Assembly: GCA_002049455.2 (NCBI GenBank)
Contig: KV919002.1
Span: forward strand, 58,790-122,789
Length of the DNA stretch: 64,000 nt
Direction: 5' to 3'
Source: Porphyra umbilicalis
Taxonomy: Eukaryota > Rhodophyta > Bangiophyceae > Bangiales > Bangiaceae
In this document: positions 11,895 to 22,239 of the stretch, one piece after another
How positions within the stretch are numbered: the stretch's first letter is position 1
Layout: each line of letters opens with the position of its first letter
Made by a program: the position numbers and the translations under genes
Notes under the pieces: model-generated
Seen by the model: the letters and a program-made list of their open reading frames with translations, nothing else
Database searches by the model: none
What the model was told of the DNA's origin: nothing

Positions 11895-12843
11895 TCAGTT
11901 ATCAGATGGGCATCTTATAAGCGGGAGACATATAATTGCGCAATAACTGTATCTGGATTTAGATAGCGGCAATACGATGGAGTTGAGTCCGGAGCTCGAT
12001 CCATATTTCACACTTGACTGATGAGGGCTGTGTCGCCCGGCCAGACACACTGATGAGGGCTGTGTCGCCCGGCCAGAGGCGGTGCTCGTGGAAGCCACTG
12101 TGAAAGATGCCGGCCCGGGGGCAGAGGTGGGAGCCTGGGCCGCCGTGTCGGCGGCGGTGCTGGTCGTGGCCCGCACGGAAGACGTCTGCAAGGGGCTGGA
12201 AATGGGGGTTTGGGCCGCCGTGTCGTCGGCAGAGCTGGTCGTCGGCTCTATTCGTAAGGCCAGGGTGGAGCTTGGGAGCAGCGACTGCGCCGCCCTGTAG
12301 GCGGTTCTGTGTGTCGCCTGCTGTGCGGGCAAGGCCTGCGTCAGGCCTCGGTTAGCGGGTTTCGTATCCCTGTCGGCGGCGATGTTTGTCGTCTGCTGTG
12401 CGTCCAACGCCTGAGTCGGTGCGGTGTAGAAACGCGGGGACTGGTTCACGTGTCGGCCTTGTCAGCGGTATTCGTCTGCGCGCGGGCGGACTGCACTGCG
12501 GTTGAGGGTGGGTGTCGGCCGCCGTGTCGTCGGTGGCGCTCGTTGACGGCGTCTCATCAATTGAATGCATGGCATTACGAAACGGGGAACGGCGCCCCGA
12601 GTTGGCGCTGTCGAGCGTGTTTAGCTGGGCGTGTATCAAATGCACGGCGACAGTTCGGTTGCTTGAGCCGCCGTGTTGGCGTCGGCGGGATTGTCGGTGT
12701 GACGAACAAGAACTACGTGTTGGTGTGAGTGGGTCTTCTTCTTCCTTGTCATCAGTGTCTCGGTCTGCCGTATGCTTCCATGCCCGGGACATTTCGTTAA
12801 GTGTTTCTATCGTCGCTTCAACAACAACAGCAATACCACTCAA
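11895..12843 (-). other. Degenerate repeat-bearing Ser/Thr/Ala ORFs
   Basis: Two overlapping minus-strand frames (12,843-12,352, starting MSGIAVVVEATIETLNEM, and 12,449-11,895) share the reiterated peptide theme TSSADDTAAQ / TSTAADTAAQ / TSATDDTAAD. At the DNA level these are degenerate copies of GCCGCCGTGTCG..GC.GTGCTGGTCGT spaced 50-100 bp apart. The frame changes between blocks, so this is either a frameshifted gene for a low-complexity protein or a minisatellite with accidental open frames. I recognise no family. Confidence 0.3.
12018..12077 (+). repeat. 28-bp direct repeat, period 32
   Basis: Two identical 28-bp units beginning CTGATGAGGGCTGTGTCGCC start at 12,018 and 12,050. The 32-bp period is not a multiple of three, so the duplication would shift any reading frame through it. 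Confidence 0.9.
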
Positions 12844-13793
12844 GCTAAAAGAAAAGAGGACGGCGGACCCAAACCGAACCGCTCAAAACGGTGCTCACTC
12901 CCCCTCCTCATCAGTGAGCACCAAAACGATGTCACTGTCGCACGAGGTCAGATCAACGGACGCCTTCGGGCGCAGCGGCATCTCGACCGAATTTGGGCGC
13001 ATGTCGGCTCGTCCGCTCAATCGCGACGCCTGGGTCAGCACAGCAATTCATAACGGGGCGGGCGGAACAACGTGCGCTTTGAAGCTCATCAGGCAATGCG
13101 TTGTAGTGGTTTCTGCCCGCAATGCCGACGGGGCACGGCCCCGTCAGAAAATCAAGCACAGGATGCGGGGCGAGAAAAAGAAGAAGGAACACAAACGCCT
13201 GGATCACAGGGCGCAAAGAGCAACAGAACGCCGGAACTAACGCAAGCGGAACGCTGATTTATTCACTGATGCAGGTCGACCCAGGAACTCACACTCATAT
13301 ATCCTCAGGAGAAGTAAAACGCGCACACGAACCCTGCGCACGAGAACCGTCATGGGGGGGACTGGTGCCCAGAGGGCCATGGTCCTGCAACAGGAGCTTC
13401 CGGTGGCCCCTGCCACGGATCATTTGACACGCTTCAACTGGAAGTGATATGTGGCCAATGGAGTATTGGGTCAGCACATTCTTGTAAGTCCCTCCAAATC
13501 CAAAGGGACTTAGCCCCAGGATTTTCCAAGTCTCCGATGAAAGTATTTGCGACATATCTTTGATGACCGAGATCTGATCTCGGCTCTGGATCCTGCTTCG
13601 AATGGGGAAGCTTTCAAAAGCTTCCCGGCCTCTCCAGGGGGCCCAGATGAAAAAGGCCGGCGCCCCTTCCGTCCGTGTTAGGCCCCTGAGGGAGGCCTCA
13701 TCAGGAGATGCTCCTTCCTGCACCCCCTACGACGGGGTGTTACGGGTGTGGTCGGGGGCTGTTCCGGGCACCCACCCGAGGGAGCGCCACACG

Positions 13794-15574
13794 TCACCCC
13801 CTTCTGGGGAGCGCCACGCGGAAGCTCGCGAATGGCCCGCTCCAGCACCGGCCGGAGGGCCGCGTCATCCGAGTGTAGGAGGATTCCCCCACCTGCATCT
13901 CCACATGCGTCGGCAGCAGTGTTAAGCGGTCCTTCCGCGACACCATTCTGGCCACGGAAGAGTACCTCTCCGCAGCCGCCGACGAACCAGACGCCCCGAG
14001 CAGCGCGCATGCGACAAGTCGCAGCAAGAGGTAGTCGTACCTGCGTAAAGAATAGCAGTTCAGCGCACCGGTGCCGTCCTTATACGCGAGCGTCGACAAG
14101 AAGCGCTGGAGTTCTTGCAGGACAATTTCTGCCACCGTGTTTTTGGCGATTCCGCGGCTCTCCTCCGAGTCCGAATCAACCAGTGTAGTGCGAAACTTCT
14201 TGCGCTCCTGCAACAGCATCCCCTCGCGCCACGGCACGCTTGCGCGCTCGTCCACCTGGTTCACCGCCGTCGCCATGACGGCCGCCGTGGCGCGGTTTGT
14301 TGTATCATCTTGGTCGGCGCAAGACGCCGTCTTGTGCATCATGGCGGCGCCACCCGGCGTAACCAGGTTGGCCGCGAGGACTGCGTCAATCGCGAGCCAG
14401 TTCTTCGTGTCGTTCACAGCGCTGAGGAAGCGGCGGTCCAGATCGTCTCGGATTTTTGCAATGAAGGTGGTGACTCTGTCGCGTAAACAGTCAACGCCAT
14501 GTGAAGACTTTACTGGTACGTCTTTGTGCTCGTAGAGCCGGTGATCAATCTCGTGCACGTCGGTCTCGTTGCTGCTTCGAGCTAGAAACTCAAGAGCGCC
14601 CCGCCCCATAGCTTCAGGCTTGTCGTACGCCCGAGGGGACGGGAACAGCTCCAGCCACATGGTGGGGCGCGGCTTGCAAACCAGCTGGAAAGTGCCAGCT
14701 GCAGTTGAGGATGAGCTCTGAACTGCCAAGCAAGACTCGTAGGCACCCTGCCGCGCGCCAATGAGGTGCTGCACCTGTGCGCAAGCGTCTCGTCCCAGCT
14801 ATTGCTTCTGCTGCGCAGGTGGTAGGTCAGGCTGCTATCAAAGCCCGATGAGCCGCGGCACCAACGTGAAAAGTCAAACAAGCGCCAGATAGGTTGAGTC
14901 CCACCGTCCCGGTGACTCGGTGAGACGCTTAAGTGGTTCCTTGATACCAGAAAGCGGTACAGAGCTCATCATGCCGACGCTGGCCAACAAGTGGTGGAGT
15001 TCATTGGCAATCTTTCGTCCTTGGGTGAGCAGGTTTGTGGCCGCCGGATTTCTGCTTGGAGCCCGTGCCGCCAATGGGGACGGTGGCCCGCTCCAGCGCG
15101 CTGCCGTCACCGCGGCCGTCTTGCCGGTTGCCCCGAGCGATGCCTTGACTGCGAAGTGCACTGTATGCGCCGCGCATGGTATCCACCGCAAACAAAGCTT
15201 CAAGAGCGCCTGTTTCACGTTCAAACCCGAGTCCGACGTCCAGAAGCAGATGTCGCTGTCTTGCAAGCCGAAGCAATGCACAATGCGCTGCGTCCACGCT
15301 TTGAAGTTGATGGGGTCATGCCGCCCCCAGAACGGGGCCACGCCGAGGGGGAACTCGGTCATGAAAAAGTCGTCTATGTCGATGCACCGCAGCGCCAGGG
15401 ATCCGTAGGAGCCAGCGCTGTCGCGTTCCGTTCAACAGACGGTGACGAATTGGAAAGGAAGAAAGTCGCGGATACAACGCAGCAAGCGACGAATCTCGGC
15501 CCGCCGTCGACCGGTGAGGTAGACACAAAGGTTCCAAAACACGTTGCGGATGGTGACGCCGGATGGCGTATCAC
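13794..15574 (-). pseudogene. hAT-family transposase pseudogene
   Basis: A cut-and-paste DNA transposase relic reading right to left. The segment at 15,410-14,874 carries IDIDDFFMTEFPLGVAPFWG, then TSDSGLNVKQAL with the downstream PCAAHTVHF, and finally ESPGRWDSTYLAL. These match the catalytic-domain landmarks of hAT transposases (tDnasN, pCaaHtLnL, TRWnSTy). A frameshift and stop at about 14,865 separate this from a 326-codon frame (14,774-13,794). The end of that frame, residues 242-296, is the hAT dimerisation region (LLLRLVACALLGASGSSAAAE, read with the R-L pair after the YD, then SRKDRLTLLP). The N-terminal zinc finger is not recognisable. With at least two frame breaks it cannot make a full protein. 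Terminal repeats and an 8-bp target duplication were not found. Confidence 0.8.
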
Positions 15575-15991
15575 ATGACACGCAAAGACCGTGCACGAAT
15601 TCCAGCAAGAACTAGTTTCTCACCACAGCAAAGGGCGACAGAGACACCACCATGAGCCGAACGAAGCGCAAGTTGTGCGGGCGCGCTTGACTCGGAGAAA
15701 TCACGCGCGTACGCCCCTACCGGAGGTACCCATCCATTGGCTCGTTCTCTCGGCTGGCAAGGTGGGCCGTTCGGGTGCTGGCACTCATTTGTCGTGGGAT
15801 TGCTCCCAGACGGCACGACGTTGGGCGCTGGGTTCACTGCGGACACGAGAAATCCGCGGGTGGAAGCTTTAGTCGTGCATTGCCGGGTTCACGTCGTTCT
15901 CGGAGCGACCCGGCGCTCGAGAGTAGAGCCGCCGAAGATGCTGGTGTCGGTGACTCAGCCGACGCATCCGGAGTGTTTACTGCCCTGTGTA

Positions 15992-16389
15992 TTGCTGATC
16001 CCCGAATTTTGTCCTAGTGGACCGAGACTGACTTGCGGACCGACTCTCTCCACCAATCAGATGCGACCCTGGGACTGACTTGGTGCTCCTGATTGCGCAC
16101 GTGTGCCCATTCAGCCTGGAAATCGACATCAGCTGCTCTTTTTTTCTGCACTTCTGGCAAGGAGACAGTAGAAAATCTGGAAATCTCGCGTGGGCAGCTT
16201 GCTCCGTGCCATGAAAATCGGATCAAGCGGCAACAAACAGTGAGTTCTGCTGGATGCAAGGTCCTGGCACCGAATGCGGGCTTTCTGTTGGCTTCGACGT
16301 CTTCTTACTGTCGTTTGAGACCAATAGAGTGCTGTTATTCACAGTCACTCTCTGCCTTTGTCCCCCAGGACAAAGTTGCGGATCAGCAA
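15992..16389 (+). mobile_element. MITE-A copy 2, complete, 398 bp
   Basis: This starts TTGCTGATCCCCGAATTTTG and ends AAGTTGCGGATCAGCAA. It is flanked by TA at 15,990-15,991 and 16,390-16,391. The interior matches copy 1 in the opposite orientation, including CTTGCGGACCGACTCTCTCC and CGGCAACAAACAGTGAG. The right terminal repeat has more substitutions than the left. No coding capacity. Confidence 0.9.
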
Positions 16390-18419
16390 TACGTGGGCGG
16401 GGCCGATACGATCGAAATAACAGGTGGGACATATTTTCATGCTCTTCAGGCTCACAGTGTGCCACGGAAGGCCCGAGTCTCGCTCGAAGAGACGCCGTGG
16501 CCGAAGTCGTTCAGCCCGTAGTGACCCGTTTGTTGTCGACTCGCTTACGGAGCGCAACGCCCTCGACTGTTAGGCGGCAGCGAGGGGCTGAGCGTACCGC
16601 CGGCTGAAGACCACGCTATTCGTCGGCGCCGTCCTTCACCTTAGAGGCGTCCCATGTCGGGGGCGAATCGGATGTCGCGGCCTTACTACGTGCTTTTCGC
16701 AACACCGGCCCTCAGCCTGCGGCGCAGCGCGGTACTCGGGGGGTTTACCGGAGGCCCGGTCCGATCCAGCAACCAGAGAAGGGAAAGCGACGTAACATGG
16801 GGCTTCCAGCCGGGCGTATCCGCGTCGCGAGGGTCTAGATAGGCAGTTGGTTGACTCAGTCCACCCCGCCGCCCCCAATTGGGCGGCTCCTCCGCAGAGT
16901 GTAGAAGAAAAACCGTACTACCGGTAGATTTTCGATAACCAAGCCTACGTAAGGTATTAATGTTGTTGGATCAAGTACCGGTCCATGAAGATCGACCGTA
17001 GCCAAGCAAGAAAGCGAGTTCTACTGCCGTCGGGGCGAGGAAGAAGCACCTTTCGTTGACAAGCATCCGATGTGGGTTCGGGTGGTGACCAGGACGGCGA
17101 CCCAGGGCCCATGGTGATTTAGTACAGGCGAGGGCACAGGTCGATGGACCGTCCGATCACAAGCGATCGTAGTGAGTTCCGGCATGCAGATAGGACAGGC
17201 ACGTATACAATTGAAAATGAAGAATGCGGAAGTCACTCCCCCAAGGGCATGCCATAGGCCAACTTACACAGTACTTGGATGTGGCCAGTCATGGGGTATA
17301 CCGGTGGCATTGCCAATTGCGGGCGAAGATATGCTACAAACCTCCAACGCCACATTCGAACCGTTCTGAAGAGATCCAATAACGATGACACCCGATTTGG
17401 TGGTCGTGGACTCGTGCGGGCCTGAGCGGGCCCGACCGCCCAGGCGGCAAGAGTCGCGAAGGGGCGCCGAGCCGGCCCGAATGTGGGTCGGGGATGGTCG
17501 GTGTCCACCGCGACCGTCGAAGCACGCACGCGCGTGCGTGAGTCGCCGGTAGCCTGCGCTGTGGGTCAGATCGGGGCTTGCGCGCAGCCATGCCCTCGCA
17601 AGCGGTTCCACGCGTGCGCGTGCGTGGGTGCAGGGGTGAAAACCCGTGTTCGCGGCGGCGCGCTGGCCGGCTCGAACTGGGCCACCGTCGTTGGCACTAC
17701 CGGTGCCAACATTGTCATAGCAAACGCCTGCCGCGCCAAGCGACCGTATCGACAACGTCAGAATTCAACGAAAAAACAAAAAAGGTCTCAGGAACACCGC
17801 GCCGCGGGGCACGATGAAGACGCAGGTATCTCCAGCTGCTTCACCAAATGTGGTAGCGATATTGTTGTATCACAAGCCGGTAAAATGCGACTGACCGTAG
17901 CCAAGCAAGGAAGAGAGTTTAATTGCCGACGGGGCGAGGAAGGAGGACGTTTTTAAGTTGTGCAGCCTTTACAGACGTCCACACCTTGAAGAGATTCGCT
18001 GCAGGACCATAGCTATCCACGAGAGCTCATGCGGACGTCGCGGAACAGCGCCGGTCTCTGCCAAGAAGTCACTGGCAGTCACTCTTGCCCACGTGACGCA
18101 CACGCTGCAGCCACATGCTACCATGTACTGTGAAACGATTCACAGACAAATCACACGCGTCAATCAAAGGCTCCCGTGAGATAACCTCTGCTATCCCAAA
18201 AGCTACACCGACTTGAAATGGAAGAGCGATAGCCGCACGGCTATTCTTGGTCAGCGGCAGCCCGAGTCAAGCAGGTAGTTCTAATTTCATGGCCCGAACA
18301 AAAAAAAGGATTTTTCGTCTGAAAAGTGGTGTTGGGTCGGACTTCAGGGGCATACAAACACACGATCTGTAACGTGACGTTAATATGTCGATAGCATCTC
18401 ATTATTATTGCATACCTCT
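16390..18419. other. Gene-poor interval with a long-spaced direct repeat
   Basis: No gene is supported. Apart from the direct-repeat pair listed separately, 17,400-17,720 is GC-rich with CGCACGCGCGTGCG-type words. Several mutually overlapping frames there are compositional. I see no recognisable domain. Confidence 0.4.
16993..17947 (+). repeat. Direct repeat pair, 55 bp, spaced about 900 bp
   Basis: 16,993-17,047 and 17,893-17,947 share GACCGTAGCCAAGCAAG, then a GAGTT..A.TGCCG.CGGGGCGAGGA core. Weaker similarity upstream of both includes CCGGT. One frame of each copy reads TVAKQxxEFxCRRGEE, so both may derive from an ancestral coding or terminal sequence. The spacing could represent direct terminal repeats of a decayed element, but no internal retroelement domain was recognised between them. 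Confidence 0.6.
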
Positions 18420-18844
18420 AAAAAATGGCTGTTGCAGAGAGAAGGGAGGCAGAGCCGACGACACAGCATGAAAGTGAAGTTGGATTGGCTGTTCGACAAG
18501 GCACGATCAAACTATTGGCTGGGAGCTACCGCCAGTAATCTTGCAAGCCAAAGAACGTGTCTTGGAGGAGTCACGCAAAGCCATTGCAACCCACAATGAG
18601 ATTTCCTGAGATTTTTTGGCCGCTTGCTTGGGCCTTGAGAGGTCATGGAGATGGTTCTGGGCCAGACCTGTGATATCTCATGAGATCAACAAATTTCTTC
18701 AGATTTCTTGAGATCCTGATGTGCGTTTCCAGTGCGCAGAGCTGCATGAGGAGACTGTGTAAGTAACTCACATGGTTCCTAGCCTTTCCATTGGTCCACG
18801 TACGCTGTTGAATGATTGCAACCACTCTGCAACCGCCATTTTTT
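18420..18844 (+). mobile_element. MITE-B, complete copy, 425 bp
   Basis: The ends are AAAAAATGGCTGTTGCAGAG and, inverted, CTCTGCAACCGCCATTTTTT. These are 20-bp terminal inverted repeats with one mismatch. The interior is homologous to 20,403-20,826 and, partly, to 2,000-2,180. The left part of this copy and of the 20.4-kb copy both translate as AVAERREAEP, suggesting descent from a transposase gene by internal deletion. No clear target duplication is visible. It is non-autonomous. Confidence 0.8.
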
Positions 18845-20046
18845 GGCGGTCAGCAATAACAATGCTCTTATACATTCTTCCCAACTTCACAGGGGTGCCT
18901 TTGATGTCGGAGGAAGTGGTGATCATACCCTCGCGCGGGGACGGTAACCCCGCCAAGACGACCAGATACCAGGAGCAGATCAACTGAATGCGCCGTCGCC
19001 ATGTGGATGAGGCCTGAGTACCGACCCTGGTCGAGATGCTCAACATCGCCGTGCAGCGAGACGATGAAGATAAGTTGGACTCTGCCAGACGACTCCAGCG
19101 CCTAAACACCGAGTGCCGACTCTACTCCCGAGCGAGAAAACACTCTTGCCGGCAGTGTCGCAAAGTGGCGCTTTGGGCAACGGCTTGTCTAAATTTGGGA
19201 GTCCGCCTACGAGAAAGGCTGTCCGGGGCCAGCATTTGGACCCCCATGCGGGCCCAACCGGCGCCATCAGTGAAAAAATGGCCGGGATGGCGCGTTGCCC
19301 TCACCATCCCCATGAATACTGAGAGCTCAAGCTGCGAAACGTCCACGCCGCTGGTGAAGGGAGAACTCTCTACCGATCCAGACCACGAATTGGAGCCCTC
19401 CTCTGAGTCGATGCAGGGAAACGAGCTGCCACCGGCGCCGGCCCCTCCCCAGGGCGACAGGCGGTACCGGTCACGGACACAGGCGCATGGCTACCGCGCC
19501 TGGAGGCCCGGCCGAAGTGTTGCCAACCTCGGAACGCCCCCCTCTTAAATGGGCTGGAACGCCGACAGGTCGTGGCCATACTTACGGAGTCAAACCGTCA
19601 TGTCGGTATTGGAGTTTGGGTGGCCCCGGGGCGTGAGCTAGCCCTTCACGCCAACGTCGGTACGTATTCTGGCGTCACTCTGGTACGAAAGGAACTGCTG
19701 CTTCCGGACTTGGAGGTGGCGCGATGAGTGGGTCGCACTGAGATCCTTTTCGACCGGTGGATCCGGAGCCATTGACCCGAAGGAGGATCTACACGTTCAT
19801 ACTCATACCGTGCCCAAAGTACTACGACCCTAGGTACTCTCCCTACTCTCTAGAGGAACTGGCACTTGTGGAGCGGCCGGTTGGGCTCCAGCAAGGCGAT
19901 CGAGCGCCGACTCGAGTTAAAACCGATCTCGATGCCTGTGAGGCAGAACCCGTACCGCATAGGCCCCTGGACGCAGAAACTCATTAATGTCCAGGTGGAT
20001 ATGGTGCTCGAACTTAGGGTCATGGAGCAAAGCCAGAGGTAGTGAG
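18845..20046 (+). other. Possible 5' part of the Ty3/gypsy relic
   Basis: This is upstream of the recognisable reverse transcriptase in the same orientation, where gag and protease would be expected. A 170-codon frame (19,036-19,548) and alternative frames are present, but no CCHC knuckle or DSGA protease motif is legible. Near 19,915-19,985 the frame KTDLDACEAEPVPHRP resembles the conserved linker upstream of gypsy reverse transcriptases (hxIdtgdaxPvrxrP). The assignment rests only on that linker and on position. Confidence 0.35.
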
Positions 20047-20047
20047 A

Positions 20048-20400
20048 TAGCCCGGTCGTCCTCATACCCAAGCCGGAAGGGAGAGCTTGGTTCTGCATCG
20101 ACTGTCGGCAGTTAAACAAGCGCACAGTACGCAACTCGTACCTTCTCTCCCGGATGAATGCCTCTCTCGACTCTTCGAAGGACGCCCAGTTCTTCTTCAC
20201 GTAAGAATGTAACGCTGAAAACTGGCGGATGCCCATTGCCGAGGAGAACATGCCAAAGGCCGTTGTCATCTACCACTGTAGGACGCACCACTGTACCCAT
20301 CTGCTGTTTTCCTTGCGCTACGCCTATACTGCTCTCCAGCGGGCGGTTGAAATGCTTCTGTCCCGAGTCAAGTGGCAGACTGTGCTCGTGTACGGCTAAA
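20048..20400 (+). pseudogene. Ty3/gypsy reverse transcriptase, N-terminal half
   Basis: A single reading frame with one internal TAA (about 20,203) follows the Ty3/gypsy reverse transcriptase almost motif by motif. SPVVLIPKPEGRAWFCIDCR and QLNKRTVRNSYLLSRM correspond to the PVVLVkKKDGxWRfCVDYR and LNkxTvxdxyPLPri blocks. WRMPIAEENMPKAVV corresponds to WQIpixexDxxKTAF, and RVKWQTVLVY is the segment leading into the YxDD catalytic motif. The aspartates are missing because a MITE-B is inserted directly after VLVY. The element would be an LTR retrotransposon copying its RNA to DNA in cytoplasmic particles; this copy is dead. Confidence 0.85.
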
Positions 20401-20402
20401 TT

Positions 20403-20826
20403 CCAAGGATTGGCGGTTGCTGAGAGAAGGGAAGCAGAGCCGTCGACGGGGCGTAGTGATGAAGTCGAATTGCCAGTTCGAAGAGCGACTATCAAAGAAA
20501 GGGCTGACGCTCGCCGCCAGAAGTACTGCAAAACAATCCTAGCAGTAGTCAAGCAGAGCCAGTGCAAATCACAATGAGACTCCCTTAGACTTGAGGGCCG
20601 CTGGCTTAGGCCTGAAGAGAGCATGGAGAAGGAACTGGGCCAGATTTGTCATTTCTCATGAGTTCATCGAACTTCCTTCATATTTGTTGAGATCCTGATG
20701 TGCGTTTACAGGGCGCAGAGCGGCAAGGAGAGACTTTGTAAGGATCTCCGATGATTCCTAGCCTTTTCAGTAGTTCACGCACCCTATTAAATGATTGCAA
20801 CCACTGTTCAAACGTTAATTTCTGGA
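20403..20826 (+). mobile_element. MITE-B copy inserted in gypsy reverse transcriptase
   Basis: Homologous along its length to 18,420-18,844 and in the same orientation. It starts near TTGGCGGTTGCTGAGAGAAG and ends near AACCACTGTTCAAACGTTAA. Both termini are more diverged than in the 18.4-kb copy. It sits immediately after the VLVY segment of the reverse transcriptase and is followed 11 bp later by a MITE-A, so two miniature elements interrupt one retroelement at the same place. Confidence 0.8.
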
Positions 20827-20837
20827 TGTCACCCATA

Positions 20838-21190
20838 TTGCTGTTGCCCGAGTTTTTCCTTGGTAGACAGAGACAGACTTGCGGACCGACTCTCTCCACC
20901 AATCAGATGCGCACCTGGGACTGACTGGGTGCTCCTGACTGCTCAAATAGGCCCATACAGCCGCAAAATCAACATCAGCTCCTCTCCTTGTGTGCACTTC
21001 TGGCAGGGAGACAGTACAAGATCTCAACATCTCGCGTGGGCCGCTTGCTTCGTTTCAATAAAAGCGGATCAAGCGGCAACAAACATTGAGTTCAGCTGGA
21101 TGCAAGGTCCTGGCACCGAATGCGGGCTTCCTACTAGCCTCTATTCCTTCTTACCGTCGTTATAGACCAAGAGAGTGCATTTATTCACAG
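20838..21190 (+). mobile_element. MITE-A copy 3, right end missing
   Basis: This begins after a TA with TTGCTGTTGCCCGAG, a diverged version of the MITE-A end. It then follows copy 2 through CTTGCGGACCGACTCTCTCC and CGGCAACAAACATTGAG to TTATTCACAGTC. There similarity stops about 40 bp short of the expected right terminus, and the gypsy frame (KAIERAMLLKTKAQLRSFL) resumes. The missing end may have been removed by deletion. Confidence 0.85.
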
Positions 21191-21782
21191 TCAAAGCGAT
21201 CGAAAGGGCTATGCTTCTCAAAACGAAAGCCCAACTGAGGAGCTTCTTGCGCATGTGTATCATGGACACTCGATTGACGGAATCCTTTGCCCAGACCGCG
21301 GAGTCGCTGAACGAGTTGAACAGCGTGATGGTCCCGAAGCAGTCTACTCGTTCGACTTCAGGGCAGCAGGAAGCGCTAGAAACACCACGCAGAGAGCTGT
21401 GCCACCCTCTGATCCGCAGCAGGGAGGGAAAAGGCATCATTGATTGGCATGATAGCTGCAACCTACTGGGGTGCTGTCTACTGCAGCAACGGCCCGATGA
21501 CACGTCCCTGCCCGTAGGGTACTCAAGTACAGGCATTTTTGCGGTGAAGAATACTATACCATTACCAAGATTGAGGCACTCGGCGTGGTATTGGCCGTCG
21601 GTTCATATCAACTCTTCGTGGAAGGCACCAAGTTCCACGTCTGGTGCGATCATGAGACACTGAAGTGGATACTAACGACGATAGTCTGCACCATCAATCA
21701 CCTCGATCGTTGGGGCATTCTCCTAGCAGAAATTGATGATGATGTGAAATGCATGCCTGGACCCCAACACGCGGTGGCCTGA
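21190..21782 (+). pseudogene. Ty3/gypsy RT connection and RNase H
   Basis: Continuation of the gypsy pol after the MITE pair. KAIERAMLLKTKAQLRSFL matches the gypsy 'kvxaixxwpxPktxxqLRSFLGl' segment. The following frame contains WHDSCNLLGCCLLQQ and LPVGYSS, the RNase H start with its first aspartate. After a frameshift at about 21,545, a second frame reads EEYYTITKIEALGVVLAV, then VEGTKFHVWCDHETLKWIL and CMPGPQHAVA. These are the RNase H glutamate and the DH aspartate motif, ending where ADALSR would follow; a stop intervenes at 21,780. One frameshift and the terminal stop make it non-functional. Confidence 0.85.
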
Positions 21783-21947
21783 GCGCCGTCCCGCATCCCA
21801 AGTAAGAGGTTGGACGAGGGACCAGTCTCTCAGGAGATACCCACAGTCGGGGTGACCATGCGGTCGTCAGCATTACTCGAACGCCGACTACCAGAGAACA
21901 AGGACACCACCCGTATTCCTCCGTGGAAGCTAGTCTAGAAGCAGGCA

Positions 21948-22235
21948 ATGGATGAGCTCTGCCAGGTGGTTAAGACGTCCGCTGGCTTTCCAACGTCCAA
22001 TCGCTTCCATGAGAGTACCGCTGGCTCATTATGCCGCCGGGTACACGACGAGAGGACGCGAAAAGATTCGGTCCCCCAATCCCCAGTAAACGACGCGTTG
22101 AAGCCAGAGCACTCTTCTCCATTGGCCGCACGCCCGGGGAGGGGCCCGCATGTACCAGACCTGTGGAACCGCAACTATTGGCCCTTGATTACGGCGAACA
22201 ACTTTGGGTCATTTGCCGCTTGCCCCACCTGAGTG
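21948..22235 (+). pseudogene. Ty3/gypsy integrase N-terminal (HHCC) remnant
   Basis: A 94-codon frame downstream of RNase H contains VPQSPVNDALKPEHSSPLAA, RPGRG, NRNYWPLITANN and FAACPT. These parallel the gypsy integrase zinc-binding domain (VPxxLxxxxLxxxHxxPLxGHxGxxRT...YYWPxMxxxVxxFVxxCxxC). The second zinc histidine position reads R, and the last cysteine codon is a stop (TGA), so zinc binding is lost. No DDE core follows; the relic ends here. Confidence 0.65.
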
Positions 22236-22239
22236 AAGA

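Noticed and set aside
12018-12077. CRISPR-like array or minisatellite gene
   Set aside because: Only two exact units with a 4-base spacer in a eukaryotic repeat region; a simple tandem duplication.
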